A stretch of 6,309 bases of DNA from Thioalkalivibrio sp. (GCA_007119005.1 SKQM01000177.1:1-6309); one strand, 5' to 3'; positions 1 through 6,184 are shown, numbered from the stretch's first letter. Program-made: numbers and translations. Notes: generated from the letters alone by a model not told the origin.

Positions 1-38
1 ACCGGGGGCCGGAACAACCACTGGCGGCGGGGGATTCG

Positions 39-128
39 CCCGGCATTGGATCGCCCAGAGGGCTGGCCTCCCACAAGTGCACCCCGGCATTGGATCGCCC
101 AGAGGGCTGGCCTCCCACAATTGCGCCC
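39..128 (-). repeat. Two direct REP-like repeats, 44-bp period
   Basis: Positions 39-76 and 83-120 are identical over 38 bp, and similarity continues imperfectly to 84 and 128, giving a 44-bp period. Read on the minus strand each copy begins TTGTGGGAGG and contains a small bulged hairpin (GCCAGCCCTCTGGGC). A GTGGGAG foot followed by a short imperfect hairpin is typical of bacterial REP elements in gammaproteobacteria; assigning these copies to that class is inference. There is no coding signal here. The array is too short and its spacer too small to be a CRISPR. Confidence 0.75.
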
Positions 129-131
129 TAA

Positions 132-189
132 GCCTCCCTTTGGGAGGCGAGTCCTCTCGGCGACCGGGCGCGAGGACTCCCCAAAGGAG
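132..189. repeat. Imperfect inverted repeat with nested hairpin
   Basis: The left arm (135-156) and the right arm (172-189) are reverse complements apart from one extra base and four extra bases in the left arm; both contain CTCC, TTTGGG and GAGTCCTC blocks. The 8-bp block 149-156 pairs perfectly with 172-179 around a 15-nt loop. Inside the left arm, 132-138 and 142-148 (GCCTCCC/GGGAGGC) form a second perfect 7-bp hairpin that would compete with the larger fold. No T-run follows, so an intrinsic terminator is not supported. Confidence 0.6.
141..165 (+). repeat. Diverged third REP-like copy, inverted
   Basis: Read on the plus strand, 141-165 matches the minus-strand reading of the two upstream repeats at 21 of 25 positions (TGGGAGGC, AG, CCTCT, GGCGA blocks, with four substitutions). 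It therefore faces the copy at 83-120 with their GGGAG ends toward each other, about 18-20 bp apart. Opposed REP copies of this kind are known as REPIN-like arrangements. The divergence suggests an older insertion or a different subfamily. Confidence 0.55.
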
Positions 190-234
190 ATATCGCTTTC
201 CGGCCCAATTTCCTTAAGGTTTATGGTTCTTTCT

Positions 235-255
235 CGAAGCGCCTCCAGCGCTTCG
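235..255 (+). other. Perfect 8-bp hairpin before osmC-like gene
   Basis: CGAAGCGC (235-242) and GCGCTTCG (248-255) are exact reverse complements around a 5-nt loop. The hairpin ends 26 nt before the ATG at 282. Neither strand has a T-run after it, so it is more likely a leader structure than a terminator. It could shape translation of the next gene, which lacks a clear ribosome binding site. Confidence 0.5.
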
Positions 256-281
256 GCCCGACCAGAACCGGACCCCTGCAG

Positions 282-725
282 ATGAACGACAACGGCAACG
301 ACGCCGCCAGCCTGACCCTGTGCCGGACCACCCGGGGCCAGGTGCGCATCCTGCATCCGTGCAGCCACGACCCGATCGGCGAAGGCGGCCAGAGCACACC
401 GCTGGGCTACAACCCGGTGCAGCACCTCGCGATCGCACTGGGATGCTGCATGACCGAGTTCGCGCGCCGCTTCCTCGAACGCAGGAACCTGCCAACCACC
501 CTGATGGCCACGCTCGACTGGCAGCTGGATGGCCGGCACTGCCGCATCTCCCGCATCGACATTACCCTGCGCCTGCTGGCCACGCTCCCGGATGAGGAGC
601 GCCACGTGCTCGACCGCATGATGAACCACTGCCCGGTGCATCAGGCCCTGCACGGAAACGTGCCCGTGCACATTTACCTGAGACCGCTCGAGGAAGAGGA
701 CCTGCGCCTCGCCGAAGGCGCCTGA
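282..725 (+). CDS. OsmC-like thiol protein
   Basis: This 147-residue protein fits the usual 130-150 residue size of the OsmC/Ohr superfamily, whose members are small homodimers that often reduce organic hydroperoxides through two cysteines. The family pattern is visible: a G-rich stretch followed by GYNPVQHLAIALGCC (residues 42-56), with the first active-site cysteine at C56, and NHCPVH with the second cysteine at C117. The helix after C56 and the beta strand around residues 76-98 also fit. The position that is normally glutamate in the OsmC-like branch (two residues after the proline) is Q47, and the Ohr-type glutamate position is V46, so the usual acidic partner is missing. ATG 282 is the only good upstream start in the open frame, but no convincing Shine-Dalgarno sequence precedes it. 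The gene converges on the dehydrogenase gene, 25 bp away. The family is fairly sure; the substrate is unknown. Confidence 0.8.
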   Translation: MNDNGNDAASLTLCRTTRGQVRILHPCSHDPIGEGGQSTPLGYNPVQHLAIALGCCMTEFARRFLERRNLPTTLMATLDWQLDGRHCRISRIDITLRLLATLPDEERHVLDRMMNHCPVHQALHGNVPVHIYLRPLEEEDLRLAEGA

Positions 726-750
726 CCCTGATGACGCCCTCCGCAGGCCT

Positions 751-1647
751 TCAACGGTCGGGGCAACAGTAGCGCGCGAGAATCGTCGAGTCGTCGTAGG
801 CATGACCGTTTTCCAGGGCCCTCGCCAGTGCCGCCTTCACACGATCCACGCCGCTCAAATCCAGCCCAAGTGCCGCAGCGGTGTTCGCGACGATCCCCAT
901 GTCCTTTGCGTGCAGATGGGTCATGAACCCAGGCGTGAATTCCTCGTCCAGGAGGCGCTGACCATGAACTTCCAGGACCCGTGACCCGGCAAATCCGCCG
1001 AGCAGCGCCTTGCGCACCCGGGCCGGATCGACGCCCGCGGCGCTGGAAAGCGCAAACGCCTCGCCGATCGCGATCAGCGTCTGCCCGATGATCAACTGGT
1101 TACAGGCTTTGGCGATCTGTCCCGCCCCGCTCTCGCCGACATGGGTCAACGTCTTGCCGACGAGGCTCAACAGCGGCCGCACCCGTTCCACGTCCTTCTC
1201 CGCGCCGCCCAGCATCAGCGTCAGGGTGCCCTCGATCGCGCCGCGCTCGCCCCCGGACACCGGGGCATCGATGAAGCCCACGCCAACCTCGCGGGCGCGT
1301 TCCGCGATCACTCGGGTGCGCATCGGGTCGATGGTGCTGTGATCGACCACGATCAGCCCCGGCGTCGCATGGCTCAGAATCCCGCCGTCGTCCAGCATCA
1401 GGCTCTCGACGTCGGGCGTGTCGGAGACATTCAGGAACAGCACCCGAACCTTCGCCACGAGGCTGGCGAGGCTTTCTTCGGCGATTGCGCCGTCACCCAC
1501 CAGTTTCTGCGCCTGCTCCAACCGCCGCGCCCAGACATGCACCGGAGCGCCGCCATGCAGCAGATTCCGGACCATGGGCGACCCCATGATTCCAAGACCA
1601 ACATAGCCGACCGGCAGCAGGTCTTTCGGGATTACATTCTTTGTCAT
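751..1647 (-). CDS. Beta-hydroxyacid dehydrogenase, tartronate semialdehyde reductase-like
   Basis: This 298-residue cytoplasmic NAD(P)-dependent oxidoreductase belongs to the 3-hydroxyisobutyrate dehydrogenase family. The N-terminal Rossmann fold carries GLGIMG (17-22). The substrate loop DAPVSGG lies at 127-133. The catalytic segment GAGQIAKACNQ (175-184) supplies the family lysine K180 and asparagine N183. GGFAGSRVL, PGF and LHAKDM (217-250) follow. The C-terminal half resembles 2-hydroxy-3-oxopropionate (tartronate semialdehyde) reductases such as GarR/GlxR, but 3-hydroxyisobutyrate, succinic semialdehyde or another short-chain aldehyde is possible. The protein ends in an unusual CCPDR tail where GarR has a longer YYEK-type tail. 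The start is supported by AGGAGG at 1660-1655 (minus strand), seven bases before the ATG. The gene diverges from the polyamine operon, and no neighbour of a glyoxylate pathway is in view. Confidence 0.85.
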   Translation of the reverse strand: MTKNVIPKDLLPVGYVGLGIMGSPMVRNLLHGGAPVHVWARRLEQAQKLVGDGAIAEESLASLVAKVRVLFLNVSDTPDVESLMLDDGGILSHATPGLIVVDHSTIDPMRTRVIAERAREVGVGFIDAPVSGGERGAIEGTLTLMLGGAEKDVERVRPLLSLVGKTLTHVGESGAGQIAKACNQLIIGQTLIAIGEAFALSSAAGVDPARVRKALLGGFAGSRVLEVHGQRLLDEEFTPGFMTHLHAKDMGIVANTAAALGLDLSGVDRVKAALARALENGHAYDDSTILARYCCPDR

Positions 1648-1672
1648 CGCAGTGCCTCCTTGTCGTCACTGG

Positions 1673-1681
1673 ATTCTAGCA
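1673..1681 (-). promoter_or_regulatory. Candidate extended -10 promoter for dehydrogenase gene
   Basis: On the minus strand 1681-1673 reads TGCTAGAAT, an extended -10 (TGn plus TAGAAT, five of six to TATAAT). Transcription would begin near 1666, leaving a leader of about 19 nt that still includes the AGGAGG ribosome binding site. No recognisable -35 lies at the expected distance, which extended -10 promoters tolerate. Confidence 0.4.
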
Positions 1682-1740
1682 GTCCACCCGCCACCGGACC
1701 GGCACCCGCGAACCCACCGGCAACCGACGGCACTGCAAGG

Positions 1741-1769
1741 TTGACAGCCCTCCCGGTGGACCCGAACAT
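1741..1769 (+). promoter_or_regulatory. Candidate sigma-70 promoter for potF operon
   Basis: An exact TTGACA lies at 1741-1746, and 17 bp downstream is GAACAT (1764-1769), which matches TATAAT at only three positions. A start near 1776 would give a short leader carrying AAGGGGG (1784-1790), a good ribosome binding site seven bases before the ATG at 1798. The weak -10 makes the call tentative. Confidence 0.4.
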
Positions 1770-1797
1770 CACGCAAACCGATGAAGGGGGAACGATC

Positions 1798-2898
1798 ATG
1801 AGGACAGGATTTCGGGGGCTGATGGTGGGTGCCGCGGTGCTGGGGCTCGCTGCCTGCTCGCCCGGTGACCAGCCGGTCGTGCACGTCTACAACTGGTCCG
1901 ACTACATCGCGGATTCCGTGATCGAGCGCTTCCAGGAACAGACCGGCATCCGGGTCGTGTACGACGTGTACGACGCCAACGAGATTCTCGAGGCCAAACT
2001 GCTCGCCGGCCGCAGCGGCTACGACGTGATCTTCCCGACCGCACATCCCTTTGCGGAACGCCACATCCAGGCGGGTCTGTACCTACCGCTGGATTTCGAC
2101 CAACTGCCCAACCGCGAGCATCTCGACCCCATCCTGATGCGCCGACTGGCCTCGGTCGACCCGGGCAACCGGCACACCGTGCCGTACATGTGGGGCACCA
2201 CGGGCATCGGCTACAACGTCGAGAAAGTCACCTCTATCCTCGGTGAGGACGCGGAGTTCGACACCTGGTCGCTGCTGTTCGACCCGGAGATCGCGGGCCA
2301 GCTTGCGGGCTGCGGGATCGCGGTCCTCGACGACGAGGGCGAGGCCATTGCGGCGGCCCTGCTGTACCTGGGACTGGACCCGAACTCGACCGACCCTGCA
2401 GACATCGAGGCGGCCGCGGACGCATTCCTGCAGATCCGTCCGCACATTCGCTATTTCCATGCGTCGAGGTACATCAACGATCTTGCCAACGGTGACATCT
2501 GCGTCGCACATGGATATTCGGGCGACGTGATCCAGGCCCGCGACCGGGCCGAGGAGGTGGGTCGCGGAGTCGAGATCGAGTACGTGATCCCGCGCGAGGG
2601 AGCGGTGCTCTGGTTCGACCTGATGGCGATCCCCGCTGACGCCCCGCATCCGGAAAATGCCCACGCCTTCATCGATTTTCTGATGGTCCCCGAGAACATC
2701 GCGGAAATCACCAACGAGGTCGCCTACGCGAACGCCAACCTCGCCGCGACCCAATGGGTGGATCCGGAGATCCGGGACGACCCAGGCGTCTATCCGACCG
2801 GCGAGCTCCGGGAACGTCTGGTCACCCTCAACCCGCTGCCGGACGACATCCAGCGGACCCGGGTCAGAACCTGGACCCAGATCAAGACCGGGCGCTGA
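1798..2898 (+). CDS. potF: Polyamine-binding lipoprotein, PotF-like
   Basis: This 366-residue solute-binding protein captures polyamine for the transporter encoded downstream. The first 20 residues form a lipoprotein signal ending in the lipobox LAAC (C20), so the mature protein is probably anchored by lipid; E. coli PotF is instead a soluble periplasmic protein. The match to PotF is extensive: YNWSDY (31-36), YDVYDANEILEAKL (55-68), PYMWGTTGIGYNV (129-141), IRYF...YINDLANGDICVA (217-237), WFD (272-274), YANAN (310-314) and RVRTWTQIKTG near the end. NWSDY and WFD favour a putrescine-type site over the PotD spermidine type, which has NWTEY. The aromatic residue before the ligand aspartate, tryptophan in PotF, is Y240 here; the aspartate D243 is kept. 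The serine-containing PSAS loop of PotF is replaced by PTAHP (80-84), one residue longer. The start is chosen by signal peptide and ribosome binding site, although the frame stays open much further upstream. It is the first gene of potFGHI. Confidence 0.93.
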   Translation: MRTGFRGLMVGAAVLGLAACSPGDQPVVHVYNWSDYIADSVIERFQEQTGIRVVYDVYDANEILEAKLLAGRSGYDVIFPTAHPFAERHIQAGLYLPLDFDQLPNREHLDPILMRRLASVDPGNRHTVPYMWGTTGIGYNVEKVTSILGEDAEFDTWSLLFDPEIAGQLAGCGIAVLDDEGEAIAAALLYLGLDPNSTDPADIEAAADAFLQIRPHIRYFHASRYINDLANGDICVAHGYSGDVIQARDRAEEVGRGVEIEYVIPREGAVLWFDLMAIPADAPHPENAHAFIDFLMVPENIAEITNEVAYANANLAATQWVDPEIRDDPGVYPTGELRERLVTLNPLPDDIQRTRVRTWTQIKTGR

Positions 2899-3013
2899 CG
2901 CACCGAGCTGAACACGTTGCACGAAAGCACCCCCGTGCGACCGCCGTCGACGGGGCCGTCCCCCGGCTCCGTCCGGCTTCGGTCCGCCGCACCCCTGCCC
3001 GGTAGCAGAGCCG
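2899..3013 (+). other. Structured potF-potG intergenic region
   Basis: This 115-bp gap is the only large break in the operon. GTTGCAC (2916-2922) pairs with GTGCGAC (2935-2941) over seven pairs with one G-U, and CGGGG (2951-2955) pairs with CCCCG (2961-2965). Neither hairpin has a T-run, so full termination is unlikely. Such structures between a binding-protein gene and its membrane partners can shield the upstream mRNA from 3' decay; that role here is inference. Confidence 0.45.
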
Positions 3014-4159
3014 ATGCCCCAGCAGCGGCGTGACCCCGCAGTTCTCGAGGCCTGGCAGGATCCGGACGCGCGACCGTTTCTCGAGATCCAGAACGTCACC
3101 AAGGTCTTCGACGCACACACCTACGCCGTCGATGACGTCTCGCTGCGCATCTACAAGGGAGAGTTCTTCTCGCTGCTCGGTGCCTCGGGGTGCGGCAAGA
3201 GCACCTTGCTGCGCATGCTGGCAGGGCTCGAGCGCTGTACCCAGGGCCGCATCCTGATCGAGGGACAGGACATCACCCGGATGCCGCCTTACGAGCGTCC
3301 GGTCAACATGATGTTCCAGTCCTACGCGCTGTTCCCGCACATGACCGTGGAGCAGAACGTCGCCTTCGGCCTGAAACAGGAGCGCCTGTCGGGGCGGGAG
3401 ATCCGATCGCGGGTCGCGGAAATGCTGGAACTCGTGCACATGACCGAGTACGCGCGCCGCCGGCCCGACCAGCTCTCCGGCGGCCAGCGGCAGCGCGTGG
3501 CACTGGCCCGCTCGCTGGCCAAGCAGCCGAAACTGCTGCTGCTCGATGAACCCCTGGGAGCGCTCGACCGCAAGCTTCGTGAGCGAACACAGTTCGAGCT
3601 GGTGAATATCCAGGAACGCGTGGGGACGACCTTCATCATGGTCACCCACGACCAGGAGGAGGCGATGACCATGTCGTCGCGCCTGGCGGTGATGGATGTC
3701 GGCCGCATCCTGCAGGTGGGCACCCCCTCCGAAATTTACGAGTACCCGGCCAGCCGCTTCATCGCCGGGTTCATCGGTGCGGTCAATCTGTTCGAGGGGC
3801 GGGTGGTCTCCTGCGAAGAGGAGCTGCTCGTGATCCAGAGCGACGACGCGCCCGGCGAGATCGTGATGTACCACGCAAACCCGCTTGCGGTCGGAACACC
3901 CGTCACCGTGGCCCTGCGCCCGGAAAAGCTCCGCGTGCTGGACACGCCGCCGCGGGATGACCGCAACTGGGTTCAGGGCACGGTGCGCGAAATCGGCTAC
4001 CTCGGCGACGTCTCCATCTACCACGTCGGGACCCGGCAGAACCGGACCGTGCAGGTGCAGGTCACCAACCGGGCCCGTCGCACCGCGGGACCACTGACCT
4101 GGGATGACAGCGTCTATCTCGGCTGGGACAACGATGCGGGCGTGGTTCTCACCGCATGA
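3014..4159 (+). CDS. potG: Polyamine ABC transporter ATPase, PotG-like
   Basis: This 381-residue cytoplasmic ATPase powers the polyamine importer as a homodimer bound to the two permeases. All ABC motifs are present: Walker A GASGCGKST (56-64), Q-loop glutamine Q102 in MMFQSYALFPHM, signature LSGGQ (154-158), Walker B LLLLDEP (174-180) with catalytic E179, D-loop around 182-185, and switch histidine H212 in VTHDQEEAMTM. A C-terminal TOBE-type regulatory domain spans roughly 255-378 and includes VALRPEKL (299-306). The length and the ending GVVLTA are close to E. coli PotG (about 377 residues, ending VVLTV), favouring PotG over PotA. The ribosome binding site before ATG 3014 is weak (AGCAGAG at best), in contrast to potF. 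The stop overlaps the start of potH by 4 bp. Confidence 0.93.
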   Translation: MPQQRRDPAVLEAWQDPDARPFLEIQNVTKVFDAHTYAVDDVSLRIYKGEFFSLLGASGCGKSTLLRMLAGLERCTQGRILIEGQDITRMPPYERPVNMMFQSYALFPHMTVEQNVAFGLKQERLSGREIRSRVAEMLELVHMTEYARRRPDQLSGGQRQRVALARSLAKQPKLLLLDEPLGALDRKLRERTQFELVNIQERVGTTFIMVTHDQEEAMTMSSRLAVMDVGRILQVGTPSEIYEYPASRFIAGFIGAVNLFEGRVVSCEEELLVIQSDDAPGEIVMYHANPLAVGTPVTVALRPEKLRVLDTPPRDDRNWVQGTVREIGYLGDVSIYHVGTRQNRTVQVQVTNRARRTAGPLTWDDSVYLGWDNDAGVVLTA

Positions 4160-5130
4160 ACGCCGGTCCCGCACCCCCGGAGACCGCCGGGGCCTCCAGC
4201 CTCAGACGTCGTTTCGACCGCGGCGTGAAGAGCCTGACCCAGGGCCGGCTTGGTCGCGCGGCGGTGATCGCCCTGCCCTACGCGTGGCTGCTGCTGTTCC
4301 TGCTGCTGCCGATCCTGATCGTGCTGAAGATCAGCTTCGCCGAGATCGCGCTCGCCAGCCCGCCGTACACGCCGATGCTGCAATGGGCCGAGGAGCGAAC
4401 CCTGGCCCTGCAGGTTCACCTCGGCAACTACGCCTACCTCTGGCAGGATCCCCTCTACCTCGGCGCGTACCTGAACTCCCTGAAGGTCGCCGCGGTGTCG
4501 ACGATCCTCTGTCTGCTGATCGGCTACCCGATGGCCTACGGCATCGCCCGCGCGCCGGCGGGCTGGCGCATCGTGCTGCTGATGCTGGTGATTCTCCCGT
4601 TCTGGACCAGCTTCCTGATCCGCGTGTACGCCTGGATCGGGCTGTTGCAGGGCAACGGGCTGATCAACCATCTGCTGCTGTCGATCGGCCTGATCGACCA
4701 GCCCCTGGTGCTGCTGCATTCGAACTTCGCGGTCTACCTTGGCATCGTCTATTCCTACCTGCCGTTCATGATCCTGCCGCTGTACGCGACGCTGGTGCGC
4801 ATGGACCTGACGCTGCTGGAGGCCGCGGCCGATCTCGGCTGCCCGCCCTGGAAGGCCTTCCTCACCGTCACCCTGCCGCTGTCCATGCCCGGGGTGATCG
4901 CCGGCTCGCTGCTGGTGTTCATCCCGGCCGTGGGCGAGTTCGTGATCCCGGATCTTCTGGGCGGGCCCGATTCGCTGATGATCGGCAAGGTCCTGTGGAC
5001 CGAGTTCTTCTCCAACCGCGACTGGCCGGTGGCGGCGGCCGTGGCGATCGCGATGCTGGCCGTGATCCTGATCCCGCTGCTGCTGTTCCAGCGTATCGGT
5101 GAACGCGAGACCACCGGAGACCGGCGATGA
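4156..5130 (+). CDS. potH: Polyamine ABC transporter permease, PotH-like
   Basis: This 324-residue inner-membrane protein is one half of the polyamine channel; E. coli PotH has about 317 residues. About six membrane helices are visible, near residues 36-59, 105-130, 138-163, 190-213, 244-267 and 292-311, after a charged cytoplasmic N-terminus. The EAA loop that docks on the ATPase is EAAADLG (222-228), followed by LP at 240-241. GYPMAYGIAR (123-132) and LPFWTSFLIRVYAW (147-160) are typical of PotB/PotH proteins. The ATG overlaps the potG stop (ATGA, 4156-4159) and has no clear ribosome binding site, so translation is probably coupled to potG. Its end overlaps potI in the same way. Confidence 0.93.
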   Translation: MNAGPAPPETAGASSLRRRFDRGVKSLTQGRLGRAAVIALPYAWLLLFLLLPILIVLKISFAEIALASPPYTPMLQWAEERTLALQVHLGNYAYLWQDPLYLGAYLNSLKVAAVSTILCLLIGYPMAYGIARAPAGWRIVLLMLVILPFWTSFLIRVYAWIGLLQGNGLINHLLLSIGLIDQPLVLLHSNFAVYLGIVYSYLPFMILPLYATLVRMDLTLLEAAADLGCPPWKAFLTVTLPLSMPGVIAGSLLVFIPAVGEFVIPDLLGGPDSLMIGKVLWTEFFSNRDWPVAAAVAIAMLAVILIPLLLFQRIGERETTGDRR

Positions 5131-5939
5131 CCGGACGCCGCCCCTTCTGGCTGTTCACTGCGCTGGCCTTCGGCTACTCCTTTCTGTACCTGCCGATCAT
5201 CACGCTGATCGTGTACTCCTTCAACGACTCCCGTCTGGTCACGGTCTGGGGCGGGTTTTCCACCCGCTGGTACGCGGAGCTGTTCCGCAACGAACAGATC
5301 CTCTCGGCTCTGTGGCTGTCGGTGCGCATCGCCGCGATGACCGCCACCCTGGCGGTGATCCTCGGCACGCTCGCGGCACTGACGCTGGTGCGCTTCACCC
5401 ACTTCCGCACCCGGATGCTGTTCGCCGGGATGGTCGCCGCACCGCTGGTGATGCCCGAGGTCATCCTCGGCCTGTCCGGCCTGCTGATGTTCGTCACGCT
5501 GGAACAGGCCATTGGCTGGCCGCCGGGACGTGGCATGACCACGATCACGATCGCGCACGTGACCTTCACCAGCGCCTTCGTCGCGGTGATCGTGCAGTCG
5601 CGCCTGTCGCAACTCGACGTCAGCCTCGAGGAGGCCGCGATGGATCTCGGCGCGCGGCCGTGGAAAGTCTTTTTCGTGATCATCCTGCCGATCATCTCGC
5701 CGGCCCTGATCGCGGGATGGCTGCTCGGCTTCACGCTGTCGATGGACGACCTCGTGATCGCGAGCTTCGTCTCCGGCCCCGGCGCGACTACCCTGCCCAT
5801 GGTCGTCTACTCCAGCGTCCGTCTCGGCGTCAGTCCGCAGGTCAATGCGCTGGCCACCCTCATCGTCGTGGTGGTCGCGACCGGCGTGATCATCGCCGGC
5901 TGGCTGCTCCACCGGCAGACGCGGCGGAGGGACCGCTGA
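5127..5939 (+). CDS. potI: Polyamine ABC transporter permease, PotI-like
   Basis: This 270-residue inner-membrane protein is the second permease and pairs with the PotH-like subunit; E. coli PotI has about 281 residues. About six membrane helices are visible, near 8-32, 62-88, 98-125, 138-158, 185-205 and 240-261. FLYLPIITLIVYSFNDSR (19-36) is characteristic of PotC/PotI proteins. The ATPase-docking EAA loop is EEAAMDLGARPWK (168-180), followed by LP at 187-188, and SMDDLVIASFVSGPG (205-219) follows as in the family. The ATG lies in an ATGA overlap with potH and has its own ribosome binding site, GGAGA at 5116-5120. It is the last gene of the operon; the next gene starts 300 bp later. Confidence 0.93.
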   Translation: MTGRRPFWLFTALAFGYSFLYLPIITLIVYSFNDSRLVTVWGGFSTRWYAELFRNEQILSALWLSVRIAAMTATLAVILGTLAALTLVRFTHFRTRMLFAGMVAAPLVMPEVILGLSGLLMFVTLEQAIGWPPGRGMTTITIAHVTFTSAFVAVIVQSRLSQLDVSLEEAAMDLGARPWKVFFVIILPIISPALIAGWLLGFTLSMDDLVIASFVSGPGATTLPMVVYSSVRLGVSPQVNALATLIVVVVATGVIIAGWLLHRQTRRRDR

Positions 5940-5956
5940 CCCGCCAGCGGACCTGC

Positions 5957-5984
5957 GGGGCCATGCCTTGTTCTGGCAAACCCC
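5957..5984 (+). other. Stem-loop after potI, possible operon end
   Basis: GGGG (5957-5960) pairs with CCCC (5981-5984), and TGCC (5964-5967) pairs with GGCA (5975-5978) across a small internal loop, 18 bases after the potI stop. No T-run follows, so this is not a standard intrinsic terminator. It may mark the mRNA 3' end after Rho termination, or have no role. Apart from this hairpin, I see no gene or other signal in 5940-6060. Confidence 0.3.
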
Positions 5985-6065
5985 TGTGCCGATTGTTCAT
6001 CTCGATCACGCCGCGAGCACCGGGGTACGCCCGAAGACGCCACCGTATTAGAAAACGCCGATACA

Positions 6066-6113
6066 ATGATCCTGATCACAATCCTTTACGATTTTTTGCG
6101 CTAGTGTGGGGTC
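6066..6113 (+). promoter_or_regulatory. Candidate FNR/Anr-activated promoter for formate dehydrogenase
   Basis: Positions 6066-6079 read ATGATCCTGATCAC and match the FNR/Anr consensus TTGAT-N4-ATCAA at eight of ten positions, with inner TGATC/GATCA as exact inverted repeats. The box centre is 6072.5. A -10-like TAGTGT lies at 6102-6107, which predicts a start near 6114 and puts the box at -41.5, the usual place in class II FNR-activated promoters. The -35 position (6079-6084, CAATCC) is poor, as expected of an activator-dependent promoter. TAGTGT is itself a weak -10. A competing reading is TACAAT at 6062-6067 as the -10, in which case the box would act as a repressor site. Confidence 0.5.
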
Positions 6114-6127
6114 GCTGGGAGATCAGA

Positions 6128-6184
6128 AGTGCCGTTCCACGCGGGCCGCTCGCAGCATCGATTCTGACCCTTCAGGATGGCACT
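6128..6184 (+). other. Long stem in formate dehydrogenase leader
   Basis: Positions 6128-6138 pair with 6175-6184 over ten pairs, including AGTGCC/GGCACT, with one G-U and one bulged base, enclosing 36 nt. An alternative helix pairs 6123-6128 (TCAGAA) with 6162-6167 (TTCTGA) and shares base 6128, so the two compete. The element lies in the predicted 126-nt leader. I do not recognise a known riboswitch class. Confidence 0.35.

Noticed and set aside
39..128. Possible CRISPR array
   Set aside because: There are only two identical copies, with a 6-bp gap between them and no spacer-sized unique sequence.
726..750. Bidirectional terminator between the convergent genes
   Set aside because: The 25-bp gap contains no convincing inverted repeat or T-run.
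1141..1797. Open frame continuing upstream of the potF start on the plus strand
   Set aside because: It runs antisense to the well-supported dehydrogenase gene. The lipoprotein signal peptide and strong ribosome binding site fix the real start at 1798.
2882..4174. 430-codon minus-strand open frame opposite potG
   Set aside because: It is antisense to a gene with every ABC ATPase motif. Long shadow frames are expected in GC-rich coding DNA, and its translation shows no recognisable domain.
4755..5912. 385-codon minus-strand open frame opposite potH and potI
   Set aside because: The translation is low-complexity, rich in R, D, G and H, typical of an antisense shadow of membrane-protein genes.
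5973..5989. Possible sigma-54 promoter (TGGCAAA...TGTGC)
   Set aside because: The GG-to-GC spacing is one base too long and the -12 element does not match TTGC.
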